Assembly: GCF_014698735.1 (NCBI RefSeq)
Contig: NZ_JACJTQ010000057.1
Span: 1-32,225 of the forward strand
Reading direction: 5' to 3'
DNA from: Anabaena catenula FACHB-362
Lineage (GTDB): Bacteria > Cyanobacteriota > Cyanobacteriia > Cyanobacteriales > Nostocaceae
DNA: 32,225 nucleotides
Position numbers and translations under genes: made by a program. This document shows, piece by piece, positions 16,144-23,178 of the stretch (positions within the stretch are counted from its first letter, which is position 1; every line of letters begins with the position of its first letter). The notes under the pieces are model-generated. The model was not told the DNA's origin. It was given only the letters and a program-made list of their open reading frames with translations, and did not search any database.

Positions 16144-16644
16144 ATGTTTGAGTCTTTAACGTCGTTGAACGACCATAATTTACCTTACCCAGATACACTT
16201 CATCCCATCGTCGTTCACTTCGTAATTGCGATGGTACTATTTTCTTTTTTCTGTGATTTAATTGGATATTTAGCAGGAAAACCTCGCTTATTTGAAGTGA
16301 GTTGGTGGAATATGTGTGTAGCGACAATTGCTATTTTTGTCGCCATTATTTTTGGTCAATTTGAAGCTGGTTTAGCCAAACCTTACAACCTAGTTAAATC
16401 AGTATTAAATTACCATACCCTCATCGGTTGGTCACTTTCGGGAATTATCGCCACAATTACAGCTTGGCGCTATGTACTCCGCACCCGGAACCCACAAAAA
16501 CTACCAATTCACTATCTAGCTGCTGGGCTACTTTTAACCATCATCGTTGGAGTACAAGTATATCTCGGTGATCAACTTGTGTGGGTTTATGGACTACACA
16601 CCGTTCCAGTTGTGGAAGCGGTAAAGGATGGAATATTACCATGA
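16144..16644 (+). CDS. DUF2231 membrane protein, first of the oxidase cluster
   Basis: The 166-aa product has four membrane helices and the DUF2231 hallmark LHPIVVHF (residues 19-26, H20 and H25), with further histidines at YHT (about 91) and GLHT (about 151). DUF2231 proteins are small inner-membrane proteins of unknown biochemical role; the paired histidines could ligate heme or metal (inference). It overlaps the next gene by four bases (ATGA, 16641-16644), so the two are translationally coupled, and lies upstream of coxBAC in the same direction. I recall related genes preceding heterocyst-type cox clusters of Nostoc/Anabaena, which suggests a role in assembly of, or electron delivery to, the oxidase. 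Start supported by AGGAG six bases upstream. Confidence 0.85.
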   Translation: MFESLTSLNDHNLPYPDTLHPIVVHFVIAMVLFSFFCDLIGYLAGKPRLFEVSWWNMCVATIAIFVAIIFGQFEAGLAKPYNLVKSVLNYHTLIGWSLSGIIATITAWRYVLRTRNPQKLPIHYLAAGLLLTIIVGVQVYLGDQLVWVYGLHTVPVVEAVKDGILP

Positions 16645-17252
16645 ACTCAGAATTAATTGATCAAATCAGCGCTCAAATGGGTGCAAATGGATTGCCTTAC
16701 AGTATTCCCATTCACCCCAACTTAGTACATCTAACACTAGGTTTATTCATCATTGCTATTACCTTCGATATCGTTGGTGTACTCTTCCCAATAGATCAAT
16801 GGGCTTTCAAATATTTAGCAATTTCTGTAGAACGCGCTCAATTATTTGAAGTTGGTTGGTACAACATGGTAGCTTCTTCTGTCATCACCTTTTTCACAGT
16901 AGCAGCGGGTTTTTATGAAATGTTCTTAGCAACCCCATCTGCTGATATTAAAAGTGCTTGGGGTATGCAAGCAATGGCAACCATGATGTGGCATGGTGTC
17001 GGCGGTGTTGCACTACTAGCTTTGATTATTGGCATGACTTTTTGGAGAGGATGGCAACGCTATATTTCCTGCAAAGACTCAGATCAACAAGTGCAATGGA
17101 GTTATCTGTTAGCAGGAATTTCCATCATGTTTATTATGTACTTACACGGTACATTAGGAGCGCAATTAGCCGCTGATTTTGGAGTTCATAACACCGCAGA
17201 CAACTTGTTGAGAATGGGACAAGACATTAACAAGGTACTGGGTGGGAAATAG
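16641..17252 (+). CDS. DUF2231 membrane protein, second of the oxidase cluster
   Basis: I start this 203-aa protein at ATG 16641, inside the stop of the preceding gene, rather than at an upstream in-frame ATG (16581) that would overlap that gene by over 60 bases. It has four predicted helices and the motif IPIHPNLVH (H25, H30), with further histidines in WHGVGG, LHGTLG and GVHNT. RAQLFEVGWYN corresponds to PRLFEVSWWN in the preceding protein, so the two are paralogues. Together they may form a heterodimer in the membrane. The gene is followed by a heptamer array and then coxB. Function beyond association with the oxidase is unknown. Confidence 0.85.
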   Translation: MNSELIDQISAQMGANGLPYSIPIHPNLVHLTLGLFIIAITFDIVGVLFPIDQWAFKYLAISVERAQLFEVGWYNMVASSVITFFTVAAGFYEMFLATPSADIKSAWGMQAMATMMWHGVGGVALLALIIGMTFWRGWQRYISCKDSDQQVQWSYLLAGISIMFIMYLHGTLGAQLAADFGVHNTADNLLRMGQDINKVLGGK

Positions 17253-17296
17253 GAATTGGGAAGGTGGGGAGATGGGGAAACGCGGAGATGAATAAC

Positions 17297-17345
17297 CCAA
17301 TGACCAATGACCAATGACCAATGACTAATGACTAATGACTAATGA
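17297..17345. repeat. Heptamer array (CCAATGA)4(CTAATGA)3 before coxB
   Basis: Seven perfect-length heptads: four CCAATGA (17297-17324) and three CTAATGA (17325-17345). The last unit ends six bases before the coxB ATG, so the array forms the translation initiation region. Each unit carries ATGA, giving many overlapping start and stop signals. A G-rich stretch (17258-17290) precedes it. Confidence 0.93.
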
Positions 17346-17351
17346 GTAACC

Positions 17352-18278
17352 ATGAAAATTCGGCAGATTTTAAATATTTTAACCTTGATGACCGGGGTAG
17401 TTGCCGTCACTTTGATCAGTATCGGTATCGGCAAACAGGCTTATTCTTGGCTTCCCCCTCAAGCTGCGGCTGAATCTTATCTCATTGATGATTTGTTTAG
17501 CTTTTTGGTGACATTGGGTGCTTTCATCTTTTTGGGTGTTACAAGCACCGTTTTGTATTCAATTACCTTCCACCGTGCTAACCAATACGATTTAAGCGAT
17601 GGTCCACACATTGAAGGTAACGTCATCTTAGAAGTTGTGTGGACAGCAATTCCCATCATGTTAGTGTTGTGGATTGCAAATTACAGCTACCAAGTTTACG
17701 AAGAAATGGGGATTCAAGGGCCAGCCCAACTGGTACATATACATAATCCCATTGGTATGCAATCAGCTTTTGCCGCAGATCAAGAAACACCAGATGAAGT
17801 TGTGGATGAATCTGTAGAAAAAATTGACGTACTAGCCAAACAGTGGGCGTGGGTATTCCATTATCCTGAGACGAATGTTACCAGTACAGAATTGCATTTA
17901 CCAAGCGATCGCAGAATCCGTTTAGCATTGCAATCAGAAGACGTGCTACATGGCTTCTACATCCCCGCTTTTCGCCTCAAACAAGATATAATTCCTGGTC
18001 ATACAATCGACTTTGAATTTACACCAATTCGCCCCGGTAAATATAGCCTCACCGATTCCCAATACAGCGGTACATACTTTGCAACCATGCAAGCCAACGT
18101 GATTATTGAATCTCCAGAAAAGTATCACGAATGGTTAACAAAAGCTGCAAGCCACATCCCCACCCCAGCAAAAAATCAAGCCGCCAGCGAATATGCCCAA
18201 ACCAGCAACCAAAGTGTCAAAACTGGTTGGGAAACCGTCAAACCAGCTGCACCTCCAGTAGTCAACTTTTCCGGCTAA
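17352..18278 (+). CDS. coxB: Terminal oxidase subunit II lacking the CuA site (quinol-type, ARTO)
   Basis: The 308-aa product has two N-terminal membrane helices (about 10-30 and 48-70, with a further hydrophobic stretch 92-110) and a periplasmic/lumenal cupredoxin domain (about 155-262: KQWAWVFHYPE, LHGFYIPAFRLKQDIIPG, EKYHEWL). In a cytochrome c oxidase the CuA centre needs two Cys, two His, Glu and Met. Here only H200 and M246 remain; the positions of the two Cys, the Glu and the second His are D235, S239, Q237 and F243 by alignment on the family pattern C-x-E-x-C-G-x2-H-x2-M. It should therefore take electrons from quinol, not cytochrome c. This is the mark of the cyanobacterial alternative respiratory terminal oxidase (Synechocystis ctaII, Anabaena cox3). 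The Ala/Pro-rich tail is unusual. No Shine-Dalgarno is seen. Confidence 0.93.
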   Translation: MKIRQILNILTLMTGVVAVTLISIGIGKQAYSWLPPQAAAESYLIDDLFSFLVTLGAFIFLGVTSTVLYSITFHRANQYDLSDGPHIEGNVILEVVWTAIPIMLVLWIANYSYQVYEEMGIQGPAQLVHIHNPIGMQSAFAADQETPDEVVDESVEKIDVLAKQWAWVFHYPETNVTSTELHLPSDRRIRLALQSEDVLHGFYIPAFRLKQDIIPGHTIDFEFTPIRPGKYSLTDSQYSGTYFATMQANVIIESPEKYHEWLTKAASHIPTPAKNQAASEYAQTSNQSVKTGWETVKPAAPPVVNFSG

Positions 18279-18288
18279 CCAACTTTTA

Positions 18289-18399
18289 TCAGAATCAGGA
18301 TTTTCAGGATTTAAGGATTTTCAGAATTTAATTTCATAATTTTCTGTGTATTTTTTATATCTTGTTAATCCTTTAATCCTGAGAAAGAAGTGATTCTGA
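18289..18399. repeat. Hairpin repeat element between coxB and coxA
   Basis: Terminal arms TCAGAATCA (18289-18297) and TGATTCTGA (18391-18399) are perfect inverted repeats. Internally, repeated CAGGATTT/AAGGATTT pieces on the left complement AATCCT pieces on the right. The same design is found at 27847-27949. It probably folds into a long imperfect hairpin in the RNA between coxB and coxA. Confidence 0.75.
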
Positions 18400-18431
18400 C
18401 ATTTAATCCCAAATCCACAATCTAAAATCGA

Positions 18432-20108
18432 ATGACTAACATTCCTATTCACATCGCAGGTGAAACACATCACCACGAACCACCAAGCGACTGGAAAACA
18501 TACTTCACCTTTAGCACAGACCACAAAGTCATAGGTATACAATACCTCGTCACCTCATTTTTCTTCTTCCTTATTGGCGGTATTTTCGCCATGATCTTGC
18601 GGGGAGAACTAATCACCCCCGAATCTGATTTAATAGACCGCACCGTTTATAACGGAATGTTCACCATGCACGGCACTGTCATGCTGTTCCTGTGGACATT
18701 TCCCTCCCTTGTTGGTCTAGCTAACTACCTCGTACCCTTGATGATTGGGGCGCGAGATATGGCATTTCCCCGCCTGAACGCCGTCGCCTTTTGGATGGTT
18801 CCAGTCGTGGGCATTCTCCTCATGTCCAGCTTCTTCGTTCCCGGTGGCCCCGCCCAATCTGGTTGGTGGGCATATCCCCCCGTCAGTACCCAAAACCCCA
18901 CCGGTAACTTGATTAACGGACAAGTTCTTTGGTTATTAGCGGTAGCTATTTCCGGTGTTTCCTCCATCATGGGCGCGGTGAACTTTGTCACCACCATCGT
19001 GAAAATGCGCGCCCCCGGTATGGGTTTCTTCCGAATGCCCTTATTTGTGTGGGCAGTATTTAGCGCCCAAATCATCCAATTATTTGGACTTCCCGCCTTA
19101 ACTGCTGGTGCAGTAATGCTGCTGTTTGACATCACAGTTGGAACTGCCTTTTTTGACCCCAGCAAAGGCGGAAACCCAGTCATGTTCCAGCACTACTTCT
19201 GGTTTTACTCCCACCCAGCAGTTTATGTAATCATTTTGCCCATCTTCGGGATTTTCTCAGAAATCTTTCCCGTTTATTCCCGTAAGCCATTATTTGGCTA
19301 CAAAGTCGTCGCTGTTTCCTCCATGTTAATCGCCGTAGTTAGCGGTATCGTCTGGGTACACCATATGTACGTCAGCGGTACACCTGGGTGGATGCGGTTG
19401 ATTTTCATGTTGACAACCATGTTTGTATCCATTCCTACAGGGATTAAAGTATTTGCTTGGGTAGCAACAATTTGGGGTGGAAAAATCCGGTTAACTACAC
19501 CAATGCTATTCGCTTTAGGTGGTTTGCTGATGTTTGTCTTTGCTGGTATTACAGGAATCATGCTTTCTTCTGTACCAGTAGACGTTCACGTTAACAACAC
19601 CTACTTTGTCGTTGGTCACTTCCATTATGTTCTTTACGGAACAGTGACGATGGGTTTGTATGCAGCCATTTATCACTGGTTCCCAAAAATGACAGGCCGA
19701 ATGTTCAGTGAAGGTTGGGGACAAATTCACTTTTGGTTAGCATTCATCGGTACAAACCTCAACTTTTTACCCATGCACCCATTAGGTTTGCAAGGGATGT
19801 TACGCCGAGTTGCTTCTTACGCACCAGAGTATCAATTCTGGAATATTATCGCTAGTCTTGGTGCATTCTTATTAGGAATGTCTACCTTACCCTTTATTTT
19901 CAATATGTTGATTTCTTGGATGCAAGGTGAAAAAGCACCTGATAATCCTTGGAGAGCAATTGGTTTAGAGTGGATGATTTCTTCACCTCCTCCCGTAGAA
20001 AACTTTGAAGAAATTCCCATCATAATTAGCGGACCTTACGGCTACGGAAAATCAGAACCATTAACAGCTAACCTGGAACGCCAGATAACATTACAAAACG
20101 CAGAATAA
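18432..20108 (+). CDS. coxA: Heme-copper terminal oxidase subunit I
   Basis: The 558-aa product is the catalytic subunit, with about 12 membrane helices. Visible ligands: H80 (TMHGTVM) and H398 for the low-spin heme; H261, H310 and H311 for CuB; Y265, positioned for the His-Tyr cross-link; and H396 for the high-spin heme (VVGHFHY). The helix VI motif reads WFYSHPAVY, that is YSHP instead of GHPE, so the D-channel glutamate is absent and the enzyme belongs to the A2-type oxidases. It reduces oxygen to water with proton pumping. With the CuA-less subunit II the complex is probably a quinol oxidase. ATG follows a degenerate AATCCA heptad string with no clear Shine-Dalgarno sequence. In Anabaena the comparable cox3 cluster is expressed in heterocysts and protects nitrogenase; that role is inferred here. 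Confidence 0.96.
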   Translation: MTNIPIHIAGETHHHEPPSDWKTYFTFSTDHKVIGIQYLVTSFFFFLIGGIFAMILRGELITPESDLIDRTVYNGMFTMHGTVMLFLWTFPSLVGLANYLVPLMIGARDMAFPRLNAVAFWMVPVVGILLMSSFFVPGGPAQSGWWAYPPVSTQNPTGNLINGQVLWLLAVAISGVSSIMGAVNFVTTIVKMRAPGMGFFRMPLFVWAVFSAQIIQLFGLPALTAGAVMLLFDITVGTAFFDPSKGGNPVMFQHYFWFYSHPAVYVIILPIFGIFSEIFPVYSRKPLFGYKVVAVSSMLIAVVSGIVWVHHMYVSGTPGWMRLIFMLTTMFVSIPTGIKVFAWVATIWGGKIRLTTPMLFALGGLLMFVFAGITGIMLSSVPVDVHVNNTYFVVGHFHYVLYGTVTMGLYAAIYHWFPKMTGRMFSEGWGQIHFWLAFIGTNLNFLPMHPLGLQGMLRRVASYAPEYQFWNIIASLGAFLLGMSTLPFIFNMLISWMQGEKAPDNPWRAIGLEWMISSPPPVENFEEIPIIISGPYGYGKSEPLTANLERQITLQNAE

Positions 20109-20168
20109 TGCAGAGAAAAAGAAGGACGCAGAAAACCTCTGCGTACCCTCTGTCTTGAAAAGTTGAGC

Positions 20169-20245
20169 CACTTGCTTGCGGGGGTTCCCCCCGTTGTGCA
20201 AAGTGAAGTTCCTATGCCGGGAAACCCGGCTACGATGAACTTTTC
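20169..20245. repeat. GC-rich double hairpin between coxA and coxC
   Basis: The first hairpin: CACTTGC (20169-20175) with GCAAAGTG (20198-20205, one unpaired base), and inside it CGGGGG (20179-20184) with CCCCCG (20188-20193). The second: GCCGGG (20216-20221), loop AAA, CCCGGC (20225-20230), with outer GAAGTTC/GAACTTTTC pairing. It looks like a dispersed Nostoc repeat inserted in a 193-base intra-operon spacer that also contains CTCTGCGT/GCAGAGG-type pieces. Confidence 0.75.
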
Positions 20246-20301
20246 GCTGCGTTTACCTCCGCGTTCCTCTGCGTTTAAAACTTAAAAGGAGAAATTTCCC
20301 A

Positions 20302-20904
20302 ATGGATAGTTCTATTAACCCCGAAGAATTGCATCATGTCAGCCATGAACATGAACACGACGAAGAAGGCAATAAAATGTTTGGTTTTATTGTCTTTCTC
20401 TTATCTGAAAGCGTCATTTTCTTAAGTTTTTTCGCTGGCTATATTATCTACAAAACCACAACAGTTAACTGGCTCCCTGCTGGTGTTTCGGGACTGGAAG
20501 TTACAGCACCGACAATTAACACAATTATTCTGGTTTCTAGTAGCTTTGTAATTTACTTTGCTGAAAGATGCCTACAACGTGACAATTTACAGGGATTTCG
20601 CCTATTTTTGTTAGCTACAATAGCAATGGGTAGCTACTTTTTATATGGTCAAGCTGTGGAATGGAGTGAATTAGAATTTGGCTTCACTTCCGGTACTTTT
20701 GGCGGAATGTTTTACCTGTTAACTGGTTTTCACGGTTTGCACGTTTTGACTGGGATTTTGTTGCAGTTGATGATTTTGATTCGTTCTTTCATTCCCGGTA
20801 ATTACGATACTGGTCACTTTGGTGTTAATTCAACTTCGTTGTTTTGGCACTTTGTTGATGTGATCTGGATTATTTTGTTTCTGCTTATCTACGTTTGGCA
20901 GTAG
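20302..20904 (+). CDS. coxC: Terminal oxidase subunit III
   Basis: The 200-aa product has five membrane helices and a His/Glu-rich cytoplasmic N-terminus (HHVSHEHEHDEEGNK). Family marks are FLLSESVIFLSFFAGYI (about 32-48), GFTSGTFGGMFYLLTGFHGLHV (about 132-153) and FWHFVDVIWIILF (about 180-192). Length agrees with the short five-helix subunit III of cyanobacterial and quinol-type oxidases. Subunit III supports stability and proton uptake of the complex. AAAAGGAGA ends about ten bases before the ATG and gives a strong ribosome-binding site, unlike coxB and coxA. It is the last gene of the cluster. Confidence 0.94.
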   Translation: MDSSINPEELHHVSHEHEHDEEGNKMFGFIVFLLSESVIFLSFFAGYIIYKTTTVNWLPAGVSGLEVTAPTINTIILVSSSFVIYFAERCLQRDNLQGFRLFLLATIAMGSYFLYGQAVEWSELEFGFTSGTFGGMFYLLTGFHGLHVLTGILLQLMILIRSFIPGNYDTGHFGVNSTSLFWHFVDVIWIILFLLIYVWQ

Positions 20905-20935
20905 GGAAAGAATAGTCCTGTTAGTTTCTACAACC

Positions 20936-21088
20936 GCCCGGAAATCAATTTCCGGGCTAATAGCGAAAGTGCGTTTTAACGCACTCTGATTAACTAAAAA
21001 TCAAAATTTATTCTGGAAATAAAATAAATAGACCACAAATAGTCGGTTTTAACCGACTTTAGCTTTTAGACAGGGAATTTATTCCCTG
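20936..21088. repeat. Cluster of four perfect hairpins after coxC
   Basis: Four perfect inverted repeats, each with a two-base centre: GCCCGGAAAT/ATTTCCGGGC (20936-20957), AGTGCGTT/AACGCACT (20968-20985), AGTCGGTT/AACCGACT (21041-21058) and CAGGGAAT/ATTCCCTG (21071-21088). The arms differ in sequence but each ends in AAT or GTT at the centre. It lies between coxC and the 3' end of the small gene on the opposite strand, so it could stop transcription from both sides. Confidence 0.85.
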
Positions 21089-21132
21089 GCTATATATTCT
21101 TATTATATTCTACATTTTATACTCTGTATTAA

Positions 21133-21369
21133 TTACTTTACAGTTTTATAAAAGTTAATATTAACAACCTGCACTGGTATTTCATCTGCTGTCAAAGTCA
21201 CCACTTTACCATCTCGCAAAATACTAATAGATTCTCCTAACCTGCGATGTCTTTCTATAGCATTAGCAATAGCAAACTTCGCACCTGCATCTATTTTTCG
21301 ATGTAACTCTGTAGCGGGAACTTGAGATTTATGATCTTGCTGTAATTTGATTCCAGATTCCGTATTCAT
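21133..21369 (-). CDS. Small protein coupled to the zeta-like kinase gene
   Basis: A 78-aa soluble protein with no named domain that I can assign. Its core AGAKFAIANAIERHRRLGES, then SILRDGKVVTLTADEIPV, looks like a helix followed by a beta strand pair. I recall similar short proteins beside zeta-toxin-like genes in cyanobacteria, which suggests a partner or antidote role; that is inference. Its ATG (21367-21369) lies inside the ancestral 3' end of the zeta gene (ancestral stop 21329-21331), a 41-base overlap in another frame that implies translational coupling. The gene itself is intact, although the upstream gene carries a stop codon 74 bases before this start. Confidence 0.7.
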   Translation of the reverse strand: MNTESGIKLQQDHKSQVPATELHRKIDAGAKFAIANAIERHRRLGESISILRDGKVVTLTADEIPVQVVNINFYKTVK

Positions 21370-21901
21370 AAATTATCACTTCCTTATCAATACCCGATTC
21401 AGCCACCAATTGAGGTTCCTTACCAGAATTATTATATACTATTCAAGTATCATACAAAGGTAAAGAAAGGTCAGTTAGGTTTCTGCGTCCACGTTCATAG
21501 CGTCTGCGGATGATATCTTCTGGAATATTATGACCTCCACTTGCTACCCATCTGCTTACCCTAGATATTGCTAATTCTGGAGTTTCTAACCAAAAGTATA
21601 TTAAGTTGATTATATAACCTTGATTTTTACATTCTCTAATAAAACGCGCAAAATTGCGAGCAGCTAAAGTTGATTCAAAAGCAAACTCAGCTTTGTCATA
21701 AACAAGAGTTTCTAATCTTTTCAACATTAACCTTCCTGCTTCAATAGCTACATATTCAGCATTGAAAGGAGAAATACCCGCTGCAATTTTATCAGCATTT
21801 ACATATTCAAATACTTCTAGAAAATATGGGAGAATTTGCAAAGGTATGGTAGTTTTTCCAGAACCGTTTGCACCGTAGATGATAATGTACAGGTTAGGCA
21901 T
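21329..21901 (-). pseudogene. Zeta-toxin-like P-loop kinase, interrupted by one in-frame TGA
   Basis: The frame opens MPNLYIIIYGANGSGKTTIP, with a Walker A motif at residues 10-17. FEYVNADKIAAGISPFN (31-47) and EFAFESTLAARNF (72-84) fit the zeta toxin / AAA_33 family, which phosphorylates small substrates such as UDP-N-acetylglucosamine. The product stops at 152 aa because of TGA 21443-21445. The same frame then continues IVYNNSGKEPQLVAESG and EVIIYEYGIWNQITARS to TAA 21329-21331, which is the expected C-terminus. The full length would be 190 aa, typical for these proteins. The TGA stands where relatives have Trp (YDTW), so one TGG-to-TGA change explains it. Without the C-terminal part the fold is probably damaged. 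The neighbouring small gene remains intact. Confidence 0.82.
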
Positions 21902-21999
21902 GGTTATGGTAATATATATTATTAATATCCCAGGATTTTAAAAGAAGTCGGTAATCTGGATTTTGGATTTATTAATTTTAACAATTGAAAGTTACAAAC

Positions 22000-23175
22000 A
22001 TGATAAATAATCAACCTATTTGTATTTCCTTATTTACAGGTGCTTTTGGCTTAGATTTAGGTTTAGAACAAGCAGGATTTCATACAGTCAGTGTAGTAGA
22101 GAAAGACCGGGATGCGACAAAAACAATTGCTCTCAATAGACCTGAACTTCAAGAAAGTGCTATTCCCAGAGAATTAGAAAAAGTCAGTTCCCAAGAGTTA
22201 CTTGAGGAAGGAGGAAGAGTTTTAAATTTAGGTCGCGCTTTACGGGTTGGTGAGGTAGATTTAGTCACTGGTGGTCCCCCTTGTCAACCATTTAGCACCG
22301 CAGGAAAACGCGGTTCAGTTATGGACCCTCGCGGTAGTTTATTTATGGATTTTATCCGGATTGTTAAAGAAGTACAACCCCGCTTTTTCTTGATGGAAAA
22401 TGTCAGAGGTTTACTTTCTGCTTCTCTTCGTCACAGACCAATTAACCAACGGGGAAAAGATTATCCACCTTTAGAACTTGATGAAATAGCTGGTGCAGCT
22501 TTGAAGGTAGTTTTAGTAGAAATGAAAGAATTAGGCTATAACGTAGTTTACAACCTTTTAGAAGCAGCAGATTATGGTGTTCCCCAAAATAGATTACGTG
22601 TAGTTTTTATTGGTTCTAGAGATGGTGAAACTGCTACATTTCCTCTAGCTAAATATAGCAAAGATGGTAAAATTTTACCTAAATGGCGGACTTTAAAAGA
22701 TGCGTTAATAAGTTTTGTTGATGTCCAACCAGAATTTATTGGTTATTCAGAAAATCGTCTGAAGTTTTTAAGATTATTACAAGCCGGACAAAATTGGAGA
22801 AATTTACCAGAAGAATTGCAAAGAGAAGCAATGGGAGGTGCTTATAATTCTGGTGGGGGAAAAGTTGGTTTTTACAGAAGATTATCTTGGGATAAACCTT
22901 CACCGACTATCACAACCTGTCCCCATCAAAAAGCTACAGATATGTGTCATCCTGTAGAACTGCGTCCTTTAACTGTGCGCGAGTCTGCAAAAATTCAAAC
23001 TTTTCCTGATGATTGGATTTTTTATGGTTCGGTAACTTCTAAATACAAACAAATTGGTAATGCAGTACCAGTTTTACTTGCTAAAGAACTTGGTGATTAT
23101 CTGTTTAATTTAATGCGGGGAAATCAACCAAAAGGAAAAGCAGTAGCTGAACAACTCTCTTTATTTTCTCTATAG
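22000..23175 (+). CDS. C5-cytosine DNA methyltransferase
   Basis: I start at ATG 22000 (391 aa); an in-frame TTG at 21985 is less likely. Motifs in order: I, ISLFTGAFGLDLGLEQAGF (9-27); IV, GGPPCQPFS with catalytic C95; VI, MENVRG (132-137); VIII, QNRLRVVFIG (196-205); the target-recognition region (about 210-300); IX, RPLTVRESAKIQTFPDDW (322-339); X, YKQIGNAVPVLLA (349-361). It transfers a methyl group from S-adenosylmethionine to carbon 5 of cytosine in a short target. The target cannot be read from sequence by eye. Its stop lies three bases from that of the convergent nuclease-like gene, typical of a type II restriction-modification pair. It follows the zeta-like gene divergently, with only about 100 bases between. 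Confidence 0.95.
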   Translation: MINNQPICISLFTGAFGLDLGLEQAGFHTVSVVEKDRDATKTIALNRPELQESAIPRELEKVSSQELLEEGGRVLNLGRALRVGEVDLVTGGPPCQPFSTAGKRGSVMDPRGSLFMDFIRIVKEVQPRFFLMENVRGLLSASLRHRPINQRGKDYPPLELDEIAGAALKVVLVEMKELGYNVVYNLLEAADYGVPQNRLRVVFIGSRDGETATFPLAKYSKDGKILPKWRTLKDALISFVDVQPEFIGYSENRLKFLRLLQAGQNWRNLPEELQREAMGGAYNSGGGKVGFYRRLSWDKPSPTITTCPHQKATDMCHPVELRPLTVRESAKIQTFPDDWIFYGSVTSKYKQIGNAVPVLLAKELGDYLFNLMRGNQPKGKAVAEQLSLFSL

Positions 23176-23178
23176 AAT

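Noticed and set aside
16581-16640. Upstream ATG extension of the second DUF2231 protein
   Set aside because: It would overlap the preceding gene by over 60 bases and add a sequence unlike the family; ATGA coupling at 16641 is more natural.
17297-17345. Possible CRISPR array in the heptamer repeats
   Set aside because: Units are seven bases with no spacers, as in cyanobacterial STRR arrays; the same holds for the arrays at 3630, 26040 and 26315.
18717-19183. Minus-strand open frames inside coxA
   Set aside because: They are antisense shadows of a highly conserved membrane protein gene.
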